Source of the DNA: Oscillospiraceae bacterium
GTDB taxonomy: Bacteria; Bacillota; Clostridia; Oscillospirales; CAG-272
Length of the DNA stretch: 35,469 nt
Assembly (NCBI GenBank): GCA_015064545.1
Contig: SVSA01000014.1
Span: forward strand, 1-35,469
Direction: 5' to 3'
Within the stretch, counting starts at the first letter, position 1. Each line of letters begins with the position of its first letter. Under the pieces are notes generated by a model. It saw only the letters and a list, made by a program, of their open reading frames with translations, was not told where the DNA came from and did no database searches. This document shows, one piece after another, positions 1-8,634 of this stretch. A program made the translations under genes and the position numbers.

Positions 1-2
1 AT

Positions 3-89
3 CTTCGTAAGTTCGGAATTTGCCGTATCTGCTTCCGTGAGCTTGCCTACAAGGGCGAGATTCCCGGAGTCAGAAAGGCATCGTGGTAA
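3..89 (+). CDS. rpsZ: Ribosomal protein S14, zinc type (3' end only)
   Basis: This is the last 28 codons of small-subunit protein S14, cut by the window start. The visible part reads in frame to a TAA and carries a CxxC pair (CRIC) followed by FRELAYKGEIPGV and a terminal KASW, the usual ending of the short, zinc-binding S14 form. The upstream zinc cysteines lie outside the window. S14 binds 16S rRNA in the 30S head. Its place just before rpsH is the standard spc operon position. The gene could be called rpsN or rpsZ; the zinc type is inferred from the CxxC. Confidence 0.93.
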   Translation, partial: LRKFGICRICFRELAYKGEIPGVRKASW

Positions 90-157
90 GCAGAACTGTC
101 ATCGGCACCATCTGACAAGCCGAAGACAAAGCTGGTTTACAAAGGAGGAATTTTAGA

Positions 158-553
158 ATGCAGATGTCAGACGTCATTGCGGATATGCTCACCAGAATCC
201 GCAACGCAAACAACGCAAAGCATGAAACCGTTGATGTTCCCGCTTCGGGCATGAAGAAGGCTATCGCTGATATCCTCGTTGCTGAGGGTTATGTGAAGGG
301 CTATCAGATTGTCGAAGACGGTAAGCAGGGCATCATCCGTGTTACCCTGAAGTACAACGGCAAGGAGAAGGTTATCAAGGGTCTTAGAAGAGTCTCGAAG
401 CCCGGTCTCCGCATTTACGCAAGCTGCGAGGATATGCCTCGTGTTATGAACGGCCTCGGTGTGGCAATCGTTTCCACCTCCAAGGGCATCATGACCGACA
501 AGCAGGCTCGCAAGCAGAACATCGGTGGCGAAGTTCTCGCCTTCGTATGGTAA
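158..553 (+). CDS. rpsH: Ribosomal protein S8
   Basis: S8 is a primary 16S rRNA binding protein of the 30S platform and, in E. coli, the translational repressor of the spc operon. The 131-residue length is normal. The N-terminus ([14 protein letters not shown]) and C-terminal block ([19 protein letters not shown]) are family hallmarks. A strong Shine-Dalgarno site (AAAGGAGG) lies about 10 bases before the ATG. It sits between rpsZ and rplF as in almost all bacteria. Whether S8 feedback operates here cannot be read from the sequence. Confidence 0.98.
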   Translation: MQMSDVIADMLTRIRNANNAKHETVDVPASGMKKAIADILVAEGYVKGYQIVEDGKQGIIRVTLKYNGKEKVIKGLRRVSKPGLRIYASCEDMPRVMNGLGVAIVSTSKGIMTDKQARKQNIGGEVLAFVW

Positions 554-573
554 TCAGGTAGGAGGATACTGTA

Positions 574-1113
574 ATGTCAAGAATTGGTAGACAGCCCATT
601 GTCCTTCCCGCCGGTGTTACCGTTACGGTAGGCGAAGGCAACCTCGTTACGGTCAAGGGTCCTCTCGGCACGTTGTCCGAGGTAATCAGACCCGCGATCT
701 CGGTGAAGGTTGAAGGAAACACCGTTCTGGTTGAGCGCTCCACCGAGGAGAAGCTTGACAAATCGCTTCACGGCCTCAGCCGTACTCTTATTAACAACAT
801 GGTCGTTGGTGTAACCACCGGCTACTCCAAGAAGCTCGAGATCATCGGCGTTGGTTACCGTGCTCAGAAGCAGGGCAAGACTCTGGTTCTTAACCTCGGT
901 TTCTCGCACGTTGTCAACTTCGAGGAGAAGGATGGTATCACCTTCGAGGTTCCCGACCAGACCACCGTTATCGTTAAGGGTATCAGCAAGCAGACCGTCG
1001 GCCAGATCGCTGCTCAGATCCGCGAGAAGAGACCGCCGGAGCCCTACCTTGGTAAGGGTGTTAAGTACGCGGGTGAAGTCATCCGTCGTAAGGCCGGTAA
1101 GACCGGTAAATAA
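574..1113 (+). CDS. rplF: Ribosomal protein L6
   Basis: L6 binds 23S rRNA near the sarcin-ricin loop and the L7/L12 stalk base. The 179-residue protein starts MSRIGRQPI and ends in the conserved [13 protein letters not shown]...RRKAGK segment. The two tandem alpha/beta domains typical of L6 fit the length (family about 175-185). A GGAGG site sits about 8 bases before the ATG, and the gap after rpsH is only 20 bases, so both are on one transcript. A long open frame on the opposite strand here is an artefact of codon bias. Confidence 0.98.
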   Translation: MSRIGRQPIVLPAGVTVTVGEGNLVTVKGPLGTLSEVIRPAISVKVEGNTVLVERSTEEKLDKSLHGLSRTLINNMVVGVTTGYSKKLEIIGVGYRAQKQGKTLVLNLGFSHVVNFEEKDGITFEVPDQTTVIVKGISKQTVGQIAAQIREKRPPEPYLGKGVKYAGEVIRRKAGKTGK

Positions 1114-1131
1114 GGAAAGGAGCGGACACAC

Positions 1132-1491
1132 ATGGTTAGCAGAAAAGACGCAAACATTCAGCGCCAGAAGAGACATAAGCGCATCCGTGCGAAGATTTCC
1201 GGTACCCCCGAGTGCCCTCGCCTCTGCGTTTACCGCTCTCTTAAAAATATTCAGGCTCAGATCGTTGACGATGTCAACGGTGTGACCCTTTGCTCCGCAT
1301 CCACCCTCGGCAAGAGCTTTGAGGGCAACGGAGGAAACAAGGCCGCAGCCCGCGAAGTCGGTAAGGCCATCGCAAAGCTTGCCCTCGAAAAGGGTATCGA
1401 AGTCGTCGTATTCGACCGTGGCGGTTACCTGTATCACGGCCGTGTGCTTGAGCTTGCGGAAGGCGCCCGTGAGGGCGGCCTCAAATTCTGA
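1132..1491 (+). CDS. rplR: Ribosomal protein L18
   Basis: L18 binds 5S rRNA and helps place it in the central protuberance of the 50S subunit. The 119 residues match the usual length. The basic N-terminus ([19 protein letters not shown]), the PRLCVYRS strand and the C-terminal [14 protein letters not shown] motif are diagnostic. It starts 18 bases after rplF with an AAGGAG site. The ending GGLKF is typical for Bacillota L18. Confidence 0.98.
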   Translation: MVSRKDANIQRQKRHKRIRAKISGTPECPRLCVYRSLKNIQAQIVDDVNGVTLCSASTLGKSFEGNGGNKAAAREVGKAIAKLALEKGIEVVVFDRGGYLYHGRVLELAEGAREGGLKF

Positions 1492-1508
1492 GGAGTACGG
1501 AGGTTAAT

Positions 1509-2012
1509 ATGGTACAGAAAAACAATCCTGCAGCAGGTGACCTTCAGGAAAAGCTCGTTGTTGTCAACCGCGTATCCAAGACCGTTAAGGGTGGACGTAT
1601 TGCCCGCTTTGCGGCTCTGATGGTGGTCGGTGACGGTAACGGCCGCGTTGGCTACGGTCTCGGCAAGGCTGCCGAGGTGCCGGAAGCAATCCGTAAGGGC
1701 ATCGAGGATGCGAAAAAGAATATGATCACCGTTTCCCTCAAGGGTACCACCATTCCCCATGAGGTGATTGGTGAGTACGGCGCCGGCAAGGTGCTTCTGA
1801 AGCCCGCTTCCGAAGGTACCGGCCTGATCGCCGGCGGCACGGCAAGAAAGGTTCTTGAGATGGCGGGTATCCGCAATGTCAGAGCCAAGTGCCTGCGCTC
1901 CAACAACCCTGTGAATGTCGTTAAGGCGACCTTCGAGGGTCTGAAGGCTCTCCGCACCGAAGAAGAAGTTGCCAAGACTCGTGGTCTTGATGTCAGCTCG
2001 CTGAGCAAGTGA
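1509..2012 (+). CDS. rpsE: Ribosomal protein S5
   Basis: S5 is a 30S protein that contributes to decoding fidelity and mRNA entry. The 167-residue product has the S5 double-stranded-RNA-binding-like N-terminal domain ([19 protein letters not shown], then [14 protein letters not shown] at about residues 44-57). The C-terminal domain contains [13 protein letters not shown] and the segment [14 protein letters not shown]. It starts 17 bases after rplR with a GGAGG site. Nothing in it departs from the family. Confidence 0.98.
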   Translation: MVQKNNPAAGDLQEKLVVVNRVSKTVKGGRIARFAALMVVGDGNGRVGYGLGKAAEVPEAIRKGIEDAKKNMITVSLKGTTIPHEVIGEYGAGKVLLKPASEGTGLIAGGTARKVLEMAGIRNVRAKCLRSNNPVNVVKATFEGLKALRTEEEVAKTRGLDVSSLSK

Positions 2013-2028
2013 TCGGAGGGACGACAGA

Positions 2029-2211
2029 ATGGAAATGGTTAAAGTAACGCTCGTAAAGAGCACCATCGGCACGAAGCCCAATCAGAAGGCTACTGCCAAA
2101 TCGCTCGGACTTGAAAAGATCGGTGACAGCATCGTCCATGCCGATGACGCTGTTCTGGCCGGTAAGGTCAAAGTCATTTCTCACCTTGTTAAGGTTGAGA
2201 AGCAGGGCTGA
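2029..2211 (+). CDS. rpmD: Ribosomal protein L30
   Basis: L30 is a small 50S protein (60 residues, normal length). The pattern KVTLVKSTIG...NQKATAKSLGL, ending VSHLVKVEK in most relatives (here ISHLVKVEK), is diagnostic. The first ATG, eight bases behind a GGAGGG site, is preferred. A second in-frame ATG two codons later is possible. It lies between rpsE and rplO as expected. Confidence 0.96.
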   Translation: MEMVKVTLVKSTIGTKPNQKATAKSLGLEKIGDSIVHADDAVLAGKVKVISHLVKVEKQG

Positions 2212-2256
2212 GACCGGTAAAAGGTCAAAGCTTATCATTAAAAAGGAGGAATTCCC

Positions 2257-2697
2257 ATGAAGCTCCATGAACTTTCACCGGCAGCAGGCTCTGTAACTCC
2301 TGCATGGCGTAAGGGCCGCGGTCACGGTTCCGGTAACGGAAAGACCGCCGGTAAGGGCCATAAGGGTCAGAACGCTCGTTCCGGCGGCGGTGTCCGTCCC
2401 GGATTCGAAGGCGGCCAGATCCCGCTGTACAGAAAACTTCCCAAGAGAGGTTTTAAGAACAGATTCGCAACCGAATATACCACCGTTAACATCTCGGCGC
2501 TCAACCGCTTCGAGGATGGCGCCGTTGTGGATTACGAGACTCTTCTGAGTGCCGGCATTGCTCGTAAGGCTGCCGACGGTCTCAAGGTTCTCGGTAACGG
2601 CACTGTCGAGAAGAAGCTCACCGTGCGCGCTGCCGCATTCACCGCTACCGCTAAGGAAAAGATCGAAGCTGCCGGCGGCAAATGCGAGGTGGTTTGA
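2257..2697 (+). CDS. rplO: Ribosomal protein L15
   Basis: L15 is a late-assembling 50S protein in contact with 23S rRNA. The 146 residues start [12 protein letters not shown] and run through the glycine-rich extended arm ([18 protein letters not shown] at about residues 22-39, then [12 protein letters not shown]). The globular C-terminal domain ends in GGKCEVV. A consensus AAAGGAGG site precedes it. Its last codons contain the ribosome binding site of secY, so translation of the two genes is probably coupled. Confidence 0.98.
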   Translation: MKLHELSPAAGSVTPAWRKGRGHGSGNGKTAGKGHKGQNARSGGGVRPGFEGGQIPLYRKLPKRGFKNRFATEYTTVNISALNRFEDGAVVDYETLLSAGIARKAADGLKVLGNGTVEKKLTVRAAAFTATAKEKIEAAGGKCEVV

Positions 2698-2698
2698 G

Positions 2699-3988
2699 TT
2701 GATTAAGACGTTAATTAACGCATGGAAGATTCCGGATCTGAAACGTAAGATGATCTTTACCCTCGTGATCCTTCTACTGTATCGCCTGGGTACACAGCTT
2801 CCCGTTCCTTACGTCAGCTCCGAGGCTCTGAACTTCTATCTGACTGCTAATGCGGCAGGCTCAATCTTCGATCAGCTTAACGTACTGTCCGGTCAGGCAT
2901 TCTCACAGGCAACGCTGTTTGCCCTTTCGGTCTCGCCTTACATCACGGCGCAGATCGTTATCCAGCTTCTTACCATTGCCATCCCCGCCCTCGAGAGACT
3001 CTCGAAGGACGGCGAGGAAGGCAGAAAGAAGATTAACTTCATCACGCGTATCGGTACGATCGTTCTGTCTATTATCACCGCTTACGGTTATTATGCCTAT
3101 ATGAAGAACCTCGGTGCCATTGTTGACACCGGCGTCTTCGCCATGATCGTTATCCTCACTTGCTATGTAGCGGGTGCTTCGCTTGTGATGTGGCTTGGTG
3201 AAAAGATCGACGAGCACGGTATCGGTAACGGTATCTCGATGATCCTGTTCGCCAACATTCTCTCCAGCGGCTTTGCAACGGCAGAGACGCTGATCAACCA
3301 GGTAGCGCTGGGTGGCTTCTGGAACATTTTCTTCGCCATCCTCTCGCTTATCATCATGGTTGCGGTTATTACCCTGACGGTCTTCATCACCAACAGTGAG
3401 AGAAGAATCCCGATTCAGTACGCCAAGCGTGTTGTCGGAAGAAAGATGTACGGCGGTCAGAACAGCAATCTGCCGCTTAAGCTGAATATGTCCGGCGTTA
3501 TGCCGATCATCTTCGCCAGCTCGATCGTTTCGCTTCCCGCAACGCTCGCCATGTTCTGGCCTCCCAAGTCCGGTTCCTTTGGCGAAAAGGTTGTCAATCT
3601 GTTCAAGACCGATTCGGTTGTATACCTGATCCTCTTCCTTGGATTGATCATCGCTTTTGCTTACTTCTACATTTCGATCAGCTTCAACACGGTTGAGGTT
3701 TCGAATAACCTGAAGAAGAATGGCGGCTTTATCCCCGGTATCCGTCCCGGTAAGCCGACTGCCGATTATATCAAGAGAGTTCTGAACAGAATTACTCTGA
3801 TCGGCGCCCTGTTCCTTGCATTTATTGCAGGACTTCCGCTTCTGGTCAACATTATTGCCCCGGGTTATCTCGGTGCTCTGGCGTTCGGCGGCTCCTCGAT
3901 GCTCATCGTAGTCGGTGTTGCTCTGGAAACGCAGCGCGATCTCGAGTCCCAGATGGCAATGCGTCACTATAAGGGCTTCCTTGAGTGA
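2699..3988 (+). CDS. secY: SecY, preprotein translocase channel subunit
   Basis: SecY forms the ten-helix membrane channel of the SecYEG translocon. The start is TTG at 2699, giving 429 residues beginning IKTLINAWKIPDLKRK, which is where SecY proteins begin. A GAGGTGG site inside the rplO end lies six bases upstream, and the TTG comes one base after the rplO stop. An upstream ATG at 2549 would read out of frame through rplO and is not credible. Visible family motifs are GIGNGIS (cytosolic loop), FNTVEVSNNLKKNGGFIPG and GKPTADYIKRVLNR. About ten hydrophobic segments are present. The usual adk follows. Confidence 0.97.
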   Translation: MIKTLINAWKIPDLKRKMIFTLVILLLYRLGTQLPVPYVSSEALNFYLTANAAGSIFDQLNVLSGQAFSQATLFALSVSPYITAQIVIQLLTIAIPALERLSKDGEEGRKKINFITRIGTIVLSIITAYGYYAYMKNLGAIVDTGVFAMIVILTCYVAGASLVMWLGEKIDEHGIGNGISMILFANILSSGFATAETLINQVALGGFWNIFFAILSLIIMVAVITLTVFITNSERRIPIQYAKRVVGRKMYGGQNSNLPLKLNMSGVMPIIFASSIVSLPATLAMFWPPKSGSFGEKVVNLFKTDSVVYLILFLGLIIAFAYFYISISFNTVEVSNNLKKNGGFIPGIRPGKPTADYIKRVLNRITLIGALFLAFIAGLPLLVNIIAPGYLGALAFGGSSMLIVVGVALETQRDLESQMAMRHYKGFLE

Positions 3989-4008
3989 TCCTTGATCGGA
4001 GGAATTGC

Positions 4009-4656
4009 ATGAAAATCATCTTTCTCGGAGCGCCCGGCGCGGGTAAGGGCACGCAGGCCGAAAAGGTCAGCGAGCGTTACAACATCCCTGCGATCTCCAC
4101 GGGTGCTATCATCAGAGAAGCCATCAAAACCGGCACCGAGATGGGTCTCGCCGCTAAGGCTTATACCGAAAACGGCGCACTCGTTCCCGATGAGGTTGTG
4201 ATCGGCATCATCAAAGAGCGTCTTGCCAAGGACGACTGCAAGGAGGGTTTCATCCTCGATGGATTCCCCCGCACGGTTCCGCAGGCGGAAGCGCTCGATG
4301 CGATGGGTGTTTCGATCGATATGGTGATCAGTATCGAGGTTCCCGATGAGACGATCGTTACGCGTATGAGCGGACGTCGTGTCTGTGGTCAATGCGGTGC
4401 TTCCTACCATACCGAATTCAAACCGTCGAAAGACGGAACGACCTGCGATGCTTGCGGTACTGCCCTTACCATCCGTAAGGACGATGCGCCCGAGGTGGTG
4501 AAGAGCCGCCTGGAGGTTTACCACGAGCAGACCGAGCCGCTGAAGGCCTACTACGAGAAGACCGGCAAGCTGAAGCTCGTCATCGGTCAGGTCGAGGTTG
4601 CCGATACGACGCGTCTCACCTTCGAGACCATCGACGGCGCCCTTTCGGGCAGATAA
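4009..4656 (+). CDS. adk: Adenylate kinase, zinc-containing lid
   Basis: Adenylate kinase interconverts ATP plus AMP and two ADP in the cytoplasm. The 215-residue protein has the P-loop GAPGAGKGT near residues 7-15, the FILDGFPRT motif near 81-89 and a long LID with four cysteines (C126, C129, C146, C149) forming the structural zinc site common in Gram-positive Adk. The ATG at 4009 is chosen because GGAGGA lies eight bases upstream and the protein begins MKIIFLGAPG as in the family. An ATG at 3985 would overlap secY. Only three bases separate it from map. Confidence 0.97.
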   Translation: MKIIFLGAPGAGKGTQAEKVSERYNIPAISTGAIIREAIKTGTEMGLAAKAYTENGALVPDEVVIGIIKERLAKDDCKEGFILDGFPRTVPQAEALDAMGVSIDMVISIEVPDETIVTRMSGRRVCGQCGASYHTEFKPSKDGTTCDACGTALTIRKDDAPEVVKSRLEVYHEQTEPLKAYYEKTGKLKLVIGQVEVADTTRLTFETIDGALSGR

Positions 4657-4659
4657 TTT

Positions 4660-5421
4660 ATGATACAGCTGAAAAATGCGGCTCAGATCGAAAAGATGAG
4701 AGCGGCGGGACGCATTACCGGCGAAGCCCTGCTTCTTGCCGGTGAGGCCATCAAAGAGGGCGTTTCTACCAAACACCTCGATGATCTGATCCGCCAGTAT
4801 ATCGAAAAATGCGGCGCTACGCCGACCTTCCTTGGTTACGGCGGCTTTCCGGGCAGTGCGTGTATCTCGGTCAATGACCAGGTCATTCACGGCATCCCGT
4901 CAGCCGATGTGATCCTGAAGGAGGGCGATATCGTCAAAATCGATGTGGGGGCCACCTTCCGTGGTTTTGTTGGCGACAGTGCCAACACCTTCCCGGTCGG
5001 GAAGATCACCAAAGAGGCGCAAAAGCTGATCGACTGTACCAAAGAGAGTTTTTACCGTGGCGCTTCGCAGTTTAAGGAAGGAAACCGAATCGGAGATATC
5101 GGTTCGGCTATCCAGACTTACTGCGAGGAGCGCGGTTACGGTGTCATCCGTCGGTACGAAGGACATGGCGTGGGGCGGCAGCTTCACGAGGATCCGGGTG
5201 TACCGAACTACGGAAAGCCGGGACGAGGCCCCCGCCTTGTCACCGGTATGACGCTGGCAATCGAACCGATGGTCTCGGCCGGCTCCTACGAGGTACGTGA
5301 GCTTCGGGACGGCTGGACGGTCGTCACGGTGGACGGCTCGCTGACCGCTCATTATGAGCACTCGGTGGCACTCACCGAGGAGGGGCTAATCTATCTGACA
5401 AAGGTGGATTCCACATTGTGA
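4660..5421 (+). CDS. map: Methionine aminopeptidase, type I
   Basis: This enzyme removes the initiator methionine from nascent proteins after deformylation. The 253-residue product has all five metal ligands expected for the pita-bread fold: D95, D106, H169, E202 and E233, plus the substrate-side H77. Motifs include IDVGA, GHGVG and IEPM. It starts three bases after adk without a clear Shine-Dalgarno site, so it probably depends on translational coupling. The enzyme works after peptide deformylase, encoded at about 18.9 kb here. Confidence 0.97.
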   Translation: MIQLKNAAQIEKMRAAGRITGEALLLAGEAIKEGVSTKHLDDLIRQYIEKCGATPTFLGYGGFPGSACISVNDQVIHGIPSADVILKEGDIVKIDVGATFRGFVGDSANTFPVGKITKEAQKLIDCTKESFYRGASQFKEGNRIGDIGSAIQTYCEERGYGVIRRYEGHGVGRQLHEDPGVPNYGKPGRGPRLVTGMTLAIEPMVSAGSYEVRELRDGWTVVTVDGSLTAHYEHSVALTEEGLIYLTKVDSTL

Positions 5422-5678
5422 TGACACTCGTTGGAAGGATCGTCGTCTCTCTTTCGGGACACGACAAGGGGCGTCTTGCACTCGTTATCGCCGAGGAGGA
5501 ACGGTGTGTTCTCCTGGCAGACGGCAAGCACCGACGTCTCTCAAAGCCGAAACGCAAAAACAAAAAGCATATCCGAATGATTCCGCAAACGCCGATGGAT
5601 CCTATCGGCATGACCGATGGCGTTCTCCGACGGTATTTGCGCGATCTTGCGGACAGTGAACAACCGTATCATGAATAA
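5421..5678 (+). CDS. KOW-domain RNA-binding protein (L14e-like)
   Basis: A small basic protein of about 85 residues. The N-terminal KOW-like motif ([20 protein letters not shown]) is followed by a lysine-rich stretch ([12 protein letters not shown] near residue 50). Proteins of this kind sit between map and infA in many Bacillota and are annotated as KOW-domain or L14e/L6e/L27e-like; their function is not established. The ATG at 5421 overlaps the map stop as TGATG, implying coupling. A GTG at 5418 is an alternative start. An AAGGTGG site lies within the end of map. Confidence 0.85.
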   Translation: MTLVGRIVVSLSGHDKGRLALVIAEEERCVLLADGKHRRLSKPKRKNKKHIRMIPQTPMDPIGMTDGVLRRYLRDLADSEQPYHE

Positions 5679-5686
5679 GAGGAGGG
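5679..5686 (+). promoter_or_regulatory. Ribosome binding site fixing the CTG start of infA
   Basis: GAGGAGGG ends six bases before the CTG at 5693. This spacing is optimal and no ATG, GTG or TTG lies in the reading frame nearby. The site therefore decides the unusual start. Confidence 0.8.
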
Positions 5687-5692
5687 ATTCTT

Positions 5693-5911
5693 CTGCCTAA
5701 GGATGATGTTGTAGAGTTCGAGGGTGTTGTACTGGAATCGTTGCCCAATGCACATTTTAAGGTACAGCTTCCTAACGGACACATCGTGATTGCCCATATT
5801 TCGGGTAAACTCAGAATGAACTATATATGGATACTGCCGGGTGACAAGGTGACTGTTGAGGTCTCGGTCTATGACCTGACCAAGGGTCGCATTACCTGGC
5901 GCGCCAAATAA
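5693..5911 (+). CDS. infA: Translation initiation factor IF-1, CTG start
   Basis: IF-1 occupies the A site of the 30S subunit during initiation. The 72-residue S1-like OB fold is clear: [12 protein letters not shown] at the start, [23 protein letters not shown], and the standard end GRITWRAK. The family begins M(S/A)KDD; here the first codon before PKDD is CTG, preceded at six bases by GAGGAGGG. In-frame codons just upstream are CTT and ATT, both too close to the ribosome site, and no ATG, GTG or TTG is available. I infer initiation at CTG, which may make IF-1 synthesis sensitive to initiation-factor levels, as is known for the AUU start of infC in E. coli. Confidence 0.93.
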   Translation: MPKDDVVEFEGVVLESLPNAHFKVQLPNGHIVIAHISGKLRMNYIWILPGDKVTVEVSVYDLTKGRITWRAK

Positions 5912-5929
5912 GAAAGGAATGGTAACAGA

Positions 5930-6043
5930 ATGAAGGTTAAGCCATCCGTCAAGAAAATTTGCGAAAAATGCAAAATCATTAAGCGCAAGGGTCGTATCAT
6001 GGTAATCTGTGAGAACCCCAAGCACAAACAGAGACAGGGATAA
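5930..6043 (+). CDS. rpmJ: Ribosomal protein L36
   Basis: L36 is a 37-residue zinc-ribbon protein of the 50S subunit. The sequence [19 protein letters not shown]...[13 protein letters not shown] has the ligands of the zinc-binding form: CxxC, then a third Cys and a His. It lies 18 bases after infA with an AAAGGA site and leads into rpsM, the conserved start of the alpha operon. Confidence 0.97.
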   Translation: MKVKPSVKKICEKCKIIKRKGRIMVICENPKHKQRQG

Positions 6044-6062
6044 AGGAAAGGGGAAATATCAT

Positions 6063-6431
6063 ATGGCTCGTATAGCAGGTGTTGATATTCCGAACGCTAA
6101 GCGCGTCGAGATCGCTCTGACCTATATTTACGGCATTGGCCGCACCTCTGCCAAGAAGATCCTGGAAGTAACCGGTATCAACCCCGATACCAGAGCAAAG
6201 GATCTGACCGAGGAAGAGATTGCCAAGCTCCGTGAAGAAATCGAGAATCACTACCATGTTGAAGGTGACCTTCGCCGCGAAGTCGGTATGGACATCAAGA
6301 GAATGGTGGAGATCAATTGCTACCGCGGCATCCGTCACAGAAAGGGTCTCCCCGTAAGAGGTCAGAGAACCAAGACCAATGCCAGAACCCGTAAGGGTCC
6401 CGCGAAGACCATCGCGAACAAGAAGAAGTAA
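6063..6431 (+). CDS. rpsM: Ribosomal protein S13
   Basis: S13 sits in the 30S head and contacts P-site tRNA and the 50S bridge B1. The 122-residue protein begins [16 protein letters not shown] and ends in the basic tail [15 protein letters not shown]. The central [16 protein letters not shown] motif is diagnostic. The ATG at 6063 follows an AAAGGAAAGGGG site; an in-frame ATG at 6009 lies inside rpmJ and is rejected. Confidence 0.98.
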   Translation: MARIAGVDIPNAKRVEIALTYIYGIGRTSAKKILEVTGINPDTRAKDLTEEEIAKLREEIENHYHVEGDLRREVGMDIKRMVEINCYRGIRHRKGLPVRGQRTKTNARTRKGPAKTIANKKK

Positions 6432-6445
6432 GGGGTGAAAGGATA

Positions 6446-6841
6446 ATGGCAGCACAGGCAAAAAAGGTTATCAGAAAGCGCCGTGAGCGCAAAAACGTTG
6501 AAAAAGGCCAGGTTCACATTCAGGCTACGTTCAACAATACCATCGTAACCATTACCGATATGGCAGGCAATGCTATCTCGTGGGCTTCTGCCGGTGAGCT
6601 CGGCTTCAAGGGCTCCAGAAAGTCCACTCCCTTCGCCGCTCAGAGCGCTTCCGAGACCGCAGCAAAGCTCGCCGTCGATCACGGCATGAAGAGCGTTGAG
6701 GTCTATGTTAAGGGCCCCGGTTCGGGAAGAGAATCCGCGATCCGCGCTCTTGCTACCGCCGGTCTGACCGTTGAGATGATCAAGGATGTTACGCCGATCC
6801 CTCACAACGGTTGCCGTCCGCCCAAGCGCAGAAGAGTCTGA
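6446..6841 (+). CDS. rpsK: Ribosomal protein S11
   Basis: S11 is a 30S platform protein near the E site and anti-Shine-Dalgarno region. The 131 residues include [28 protein letters not shown] and [15 protein letters not shown], and end with [12 protein letters not shown], all conserved in the family. A short lysine/arginine-rich N-terminal stretch (residues 5-16) is normal. It is 14 bases after rpsM. Confidence 0.98.
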   Translation: MAAQAKKVIRKRRERKNVEKGQVHIQATFNNTIVTITDMAGNAISWASAGELGFKGSRKSTPFAAQSASETAAKLAVDHGMKSVEVYVKGPGSGRESAIRALATAGLTVEMIKDVTPIPHNGCRPPKRRRV

Positions 6842-6874
6842 TGGCTCGCATTATATTGCAGGAGGATAAATAGT

Positions 6875-7501
6875 ATGGCAAGATATACAGGCTCTGTGTG
6901 CAGACTTTGCCGCAGAGAAGGCACCAAGCTCTTCCTTAAGGGCGACCGTTGCCTGTCGGGCAAGTGCGCGCTGGATAAGCGCCCCACGGTTCCCGGCCAG
7001 CATGGCAGCGGCAGAAAGAACGTAAAGGAATACGGACTTCAGCTCCGTGAGAAGCAGAAGGCCAAGAGATACTATGGCGTTCTTGAAAACCAGTTCAAGG
7101 GTTATTTCGAGAAAGCGGATAAGGCCGAGGGCGTTACCGGTGAAAACCTGCTCAGCCTCCTCGAGCGCCGCTTTGATAACGTCATTTACCGTATCGGTCT
7201 TGCTGACAGCCGCAAGGAAGCTCGTCAGCTTGTTACCCACGGTCACTTCCGTATCAACGGCAAGAAGGTTAACATTCCTTCGCTTATCGTTCGCGCCGGT
7301 GATGTAATCACTCTCCGCGAAGCCAGCCGTTCTTCTGAAAAGTTTAAGGCTCTTATCGAAGGTCTTGAAACCCGCATCACTCCCAAGTGGATTGAGCTGG
7401 ACAAGGCACAGGTTGTGGCTAAGATCGCAGCTCTTCCTCAGAGAGATGATGTTGACTTCCCGTTCGAGGAGCATCTTATCGTCGAGCTTTATTCCAAGTA
7501 A
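6875..7501 (+). CDS. rpsD: Ribosomal protein S4, four-cysteine form
   Basis: S4 nucleates 30S assembly and often represses its own operon. The 208-residue protein has an N-terminal cysteine set (CRLC at about 9-12, then C and SGKC near 26-31) of the zinc-binding form, followed by the S4 RNA-binding domain ([33 protein letters not shown], split here only for description). A GGAGG site precedes the ATG. A large hairpin overlaps the stop codon. Confidence 0.97.
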   Translation: MARYTGSVCRLCRREGTKLFLKGDRCLSGKCALDKRPTVPGQHGSGRKNVKEYGLQLREKQKAKRYYGVLENQFKGYFEKADKAEGVTGENLLSLLERRFDNVIYRIGLADSRKEARQLVTHGHFRINGKKVNIPSLIVRAGDVITLREASRSSEKFKALIEGLETRITPKWIELDKAQVVAKIAALPQRDDVDFPFEEHLIVELYSK

Positions 7502-7533
7502 CACCCGCAAGCTGTTCGGCAGCTTAGGGTGTT
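7500..7533 (+). other. Long hairpin between rpsD and rpoA
   Basis: AACACCC (7500-7506) pairs with GGGTGTT (7527-7533), and inside it AAGCTG (7509-7514) pairs with CAGCTT (7520-7525) around a TTCGG loop. There is no T tract afterwards, so it is not a standard terminator. It could be a processing site or an S4-responsive element controlling rpoA output; that is inference. The stem begins within the rpsD stop codon. Confidence 0.65.
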
Positions 7534-7593
7534 ATGCTCGGCTGCTGCTCGGCAACTGATTTGTTTCCACAATAAAACAGGAGGGTACTTTTA

Positions 7594-8544
7594 ATGATTG
7601 AAATTGAAAAGCCAAACATTGCCACGGTGAATCTGAGCGACGACGGCCGAAAGGGTACGTTTGTCGTTGAGCCTCTGGAAAGAGGCTACGGAACCACACT
7701 CGGTAACTCGCTTCGTCGTGTTCTGCTGAGCTCGCTTCCCGGTGTAGCCGTGACGTGTATAAAGATCGACGGAGTTCTTCATGAGATCTCTACCATCCCC
7801 GGTGTGAAGGAGGATGTGACCGAGATCGTATTGAATGTGAAGGGCATTACCGCCAAGCTTCACGATGACGACCCCAAGACCGTTGTGCTCGATATTACCG
7901 GTCCCTGCAAGGTGACGGCAGGCGATATCAAGCAGGACGCTGATCTTGAGGTTCTCAATCCCGACCATCATATCGCTACCGTCAGCGAAAACGCCCGCTT
8001 CTATATGGAGCTGACCTTTAGCCACGGCCGCGGTTATGTGTCGCAGGAGAAGAATAAGCTCAACAATCAGCCGGCAATTGGCGTCATTTACACCGATTCG
8101 ATTTATACCCCGGTGTACAATGTCAGCTATACGGTCGAGAATACCCGCGTCGGCAGTAACACCGACTACGATAAGCTTACCCTTGAGGTACTTACCAACG
8201 GAACCATCTCGGCTAAGGAGGCCATTTCGCTGGCGGCCAAGATTCTCAACGAGCATCTCAACTTGTTCGTTAATCTTTCGGATGAGGCGAAAAACACCGA
8301 AATTATGGTTGAGAGACCTGAAACCGTTAAGGAGAAGGTCCTTGAGATGACCATTGAGGAGCTTGACATGTCTGTCCGTAGCTTCAACTGTCTGAAGCGC
8401 GCAGGCATTGATACAGTCGAAGATCTGACCAAGAAGACCGAAGAGGATATGATTAAAGTCAGAAACCTCGGTAAGAAGTCGCTGGAAGAAGTGATTCAGA
8501 AGCTTCATTCGCTCGGCCTTGATCTTAAGAAGGAAGTCGACTGA
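7594..8544 (+). CDS. rpoA: RNA polymerase alpha subunit
   Basis: Alpha dimerises to nucleate RNA polymerase and contacts UP elements and activators. The 316-residue product has the N-terminal dimerisation domain ([22 protein letters not shown] at about residues 29-50) and the C-terminal helix-hairpin-helix domain ([17 protein letters not shown], then [12 protein letters not shown]). Length is normal. A GGAGGG site precedes the ATG. It is flanked by hairpin-bearing gaps of about 90 bases on both sides, unlike the tight spacing of the genes before it. Confidence 0.98.
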   Translation: MIEIEKPNIATVNLSDDGRKGTFVVEPLERGYGTTLGNSLRRVLLSSLPGVAVTCIKIDGVLHEISTIPGVKEDVTEIVLNVKGITAKLHDDDPKTVVLDITGPCKVTAGDIKQDADLEVLNPDHHIATVSENARFYMELTFSHGRGYVSQEKNKLNNQPAIGVIYTDSIYTPVYNVSYTVENTRVGSNTDYDKLTLEVLTNGTISAKEAISLAAKILNEHLNLFVNLSDEAKNTEIMVERPETVKEKVLEMTIEELDMSVRSFNCLKRAGIDTVEDLTKKTEEDMIKVRNLGKKSLEEVIQKLHSLGLDLKKEVD

Positions 8545-8546
8545 CC

Positions 8547-8602
8547 GATTCCAAACGGAATCCGAAAATGACAGAACCGCGTGATTTCCACAATCGGAAA
8601 TC
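8547..8602 (+). other. Two consecutive small hairpins between rpoA and rplQ
   Basis: GATTCC (8547-8552) pairs with GGAATC (8557-8562) over an AAAC loop. GATTTCC (8583-8589) pairs with GGAAATC (8596-8602) over ACAATC. The two stems have nearly the same sequence, so alternative pairing between them is possible. Neither has a T tract. Confidence 0.55.
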
Positions 8603-8634
8603 CCGCACCAGATTGAATTGGGAGGTATGAAAGA

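Noticed and set aside
577..1437. A long open frame (286 codons) on the - strand opposite rplF and rplR
   Set aside because: It mirrors codon bias of the + strand ribosomal genes, has no family likeness and no ribosome site.
2903..3967. A 354-codon - strand frame opposite secY
   Set aside because: Highly charged, no hydrophobic or known motif; a shadow of secY.
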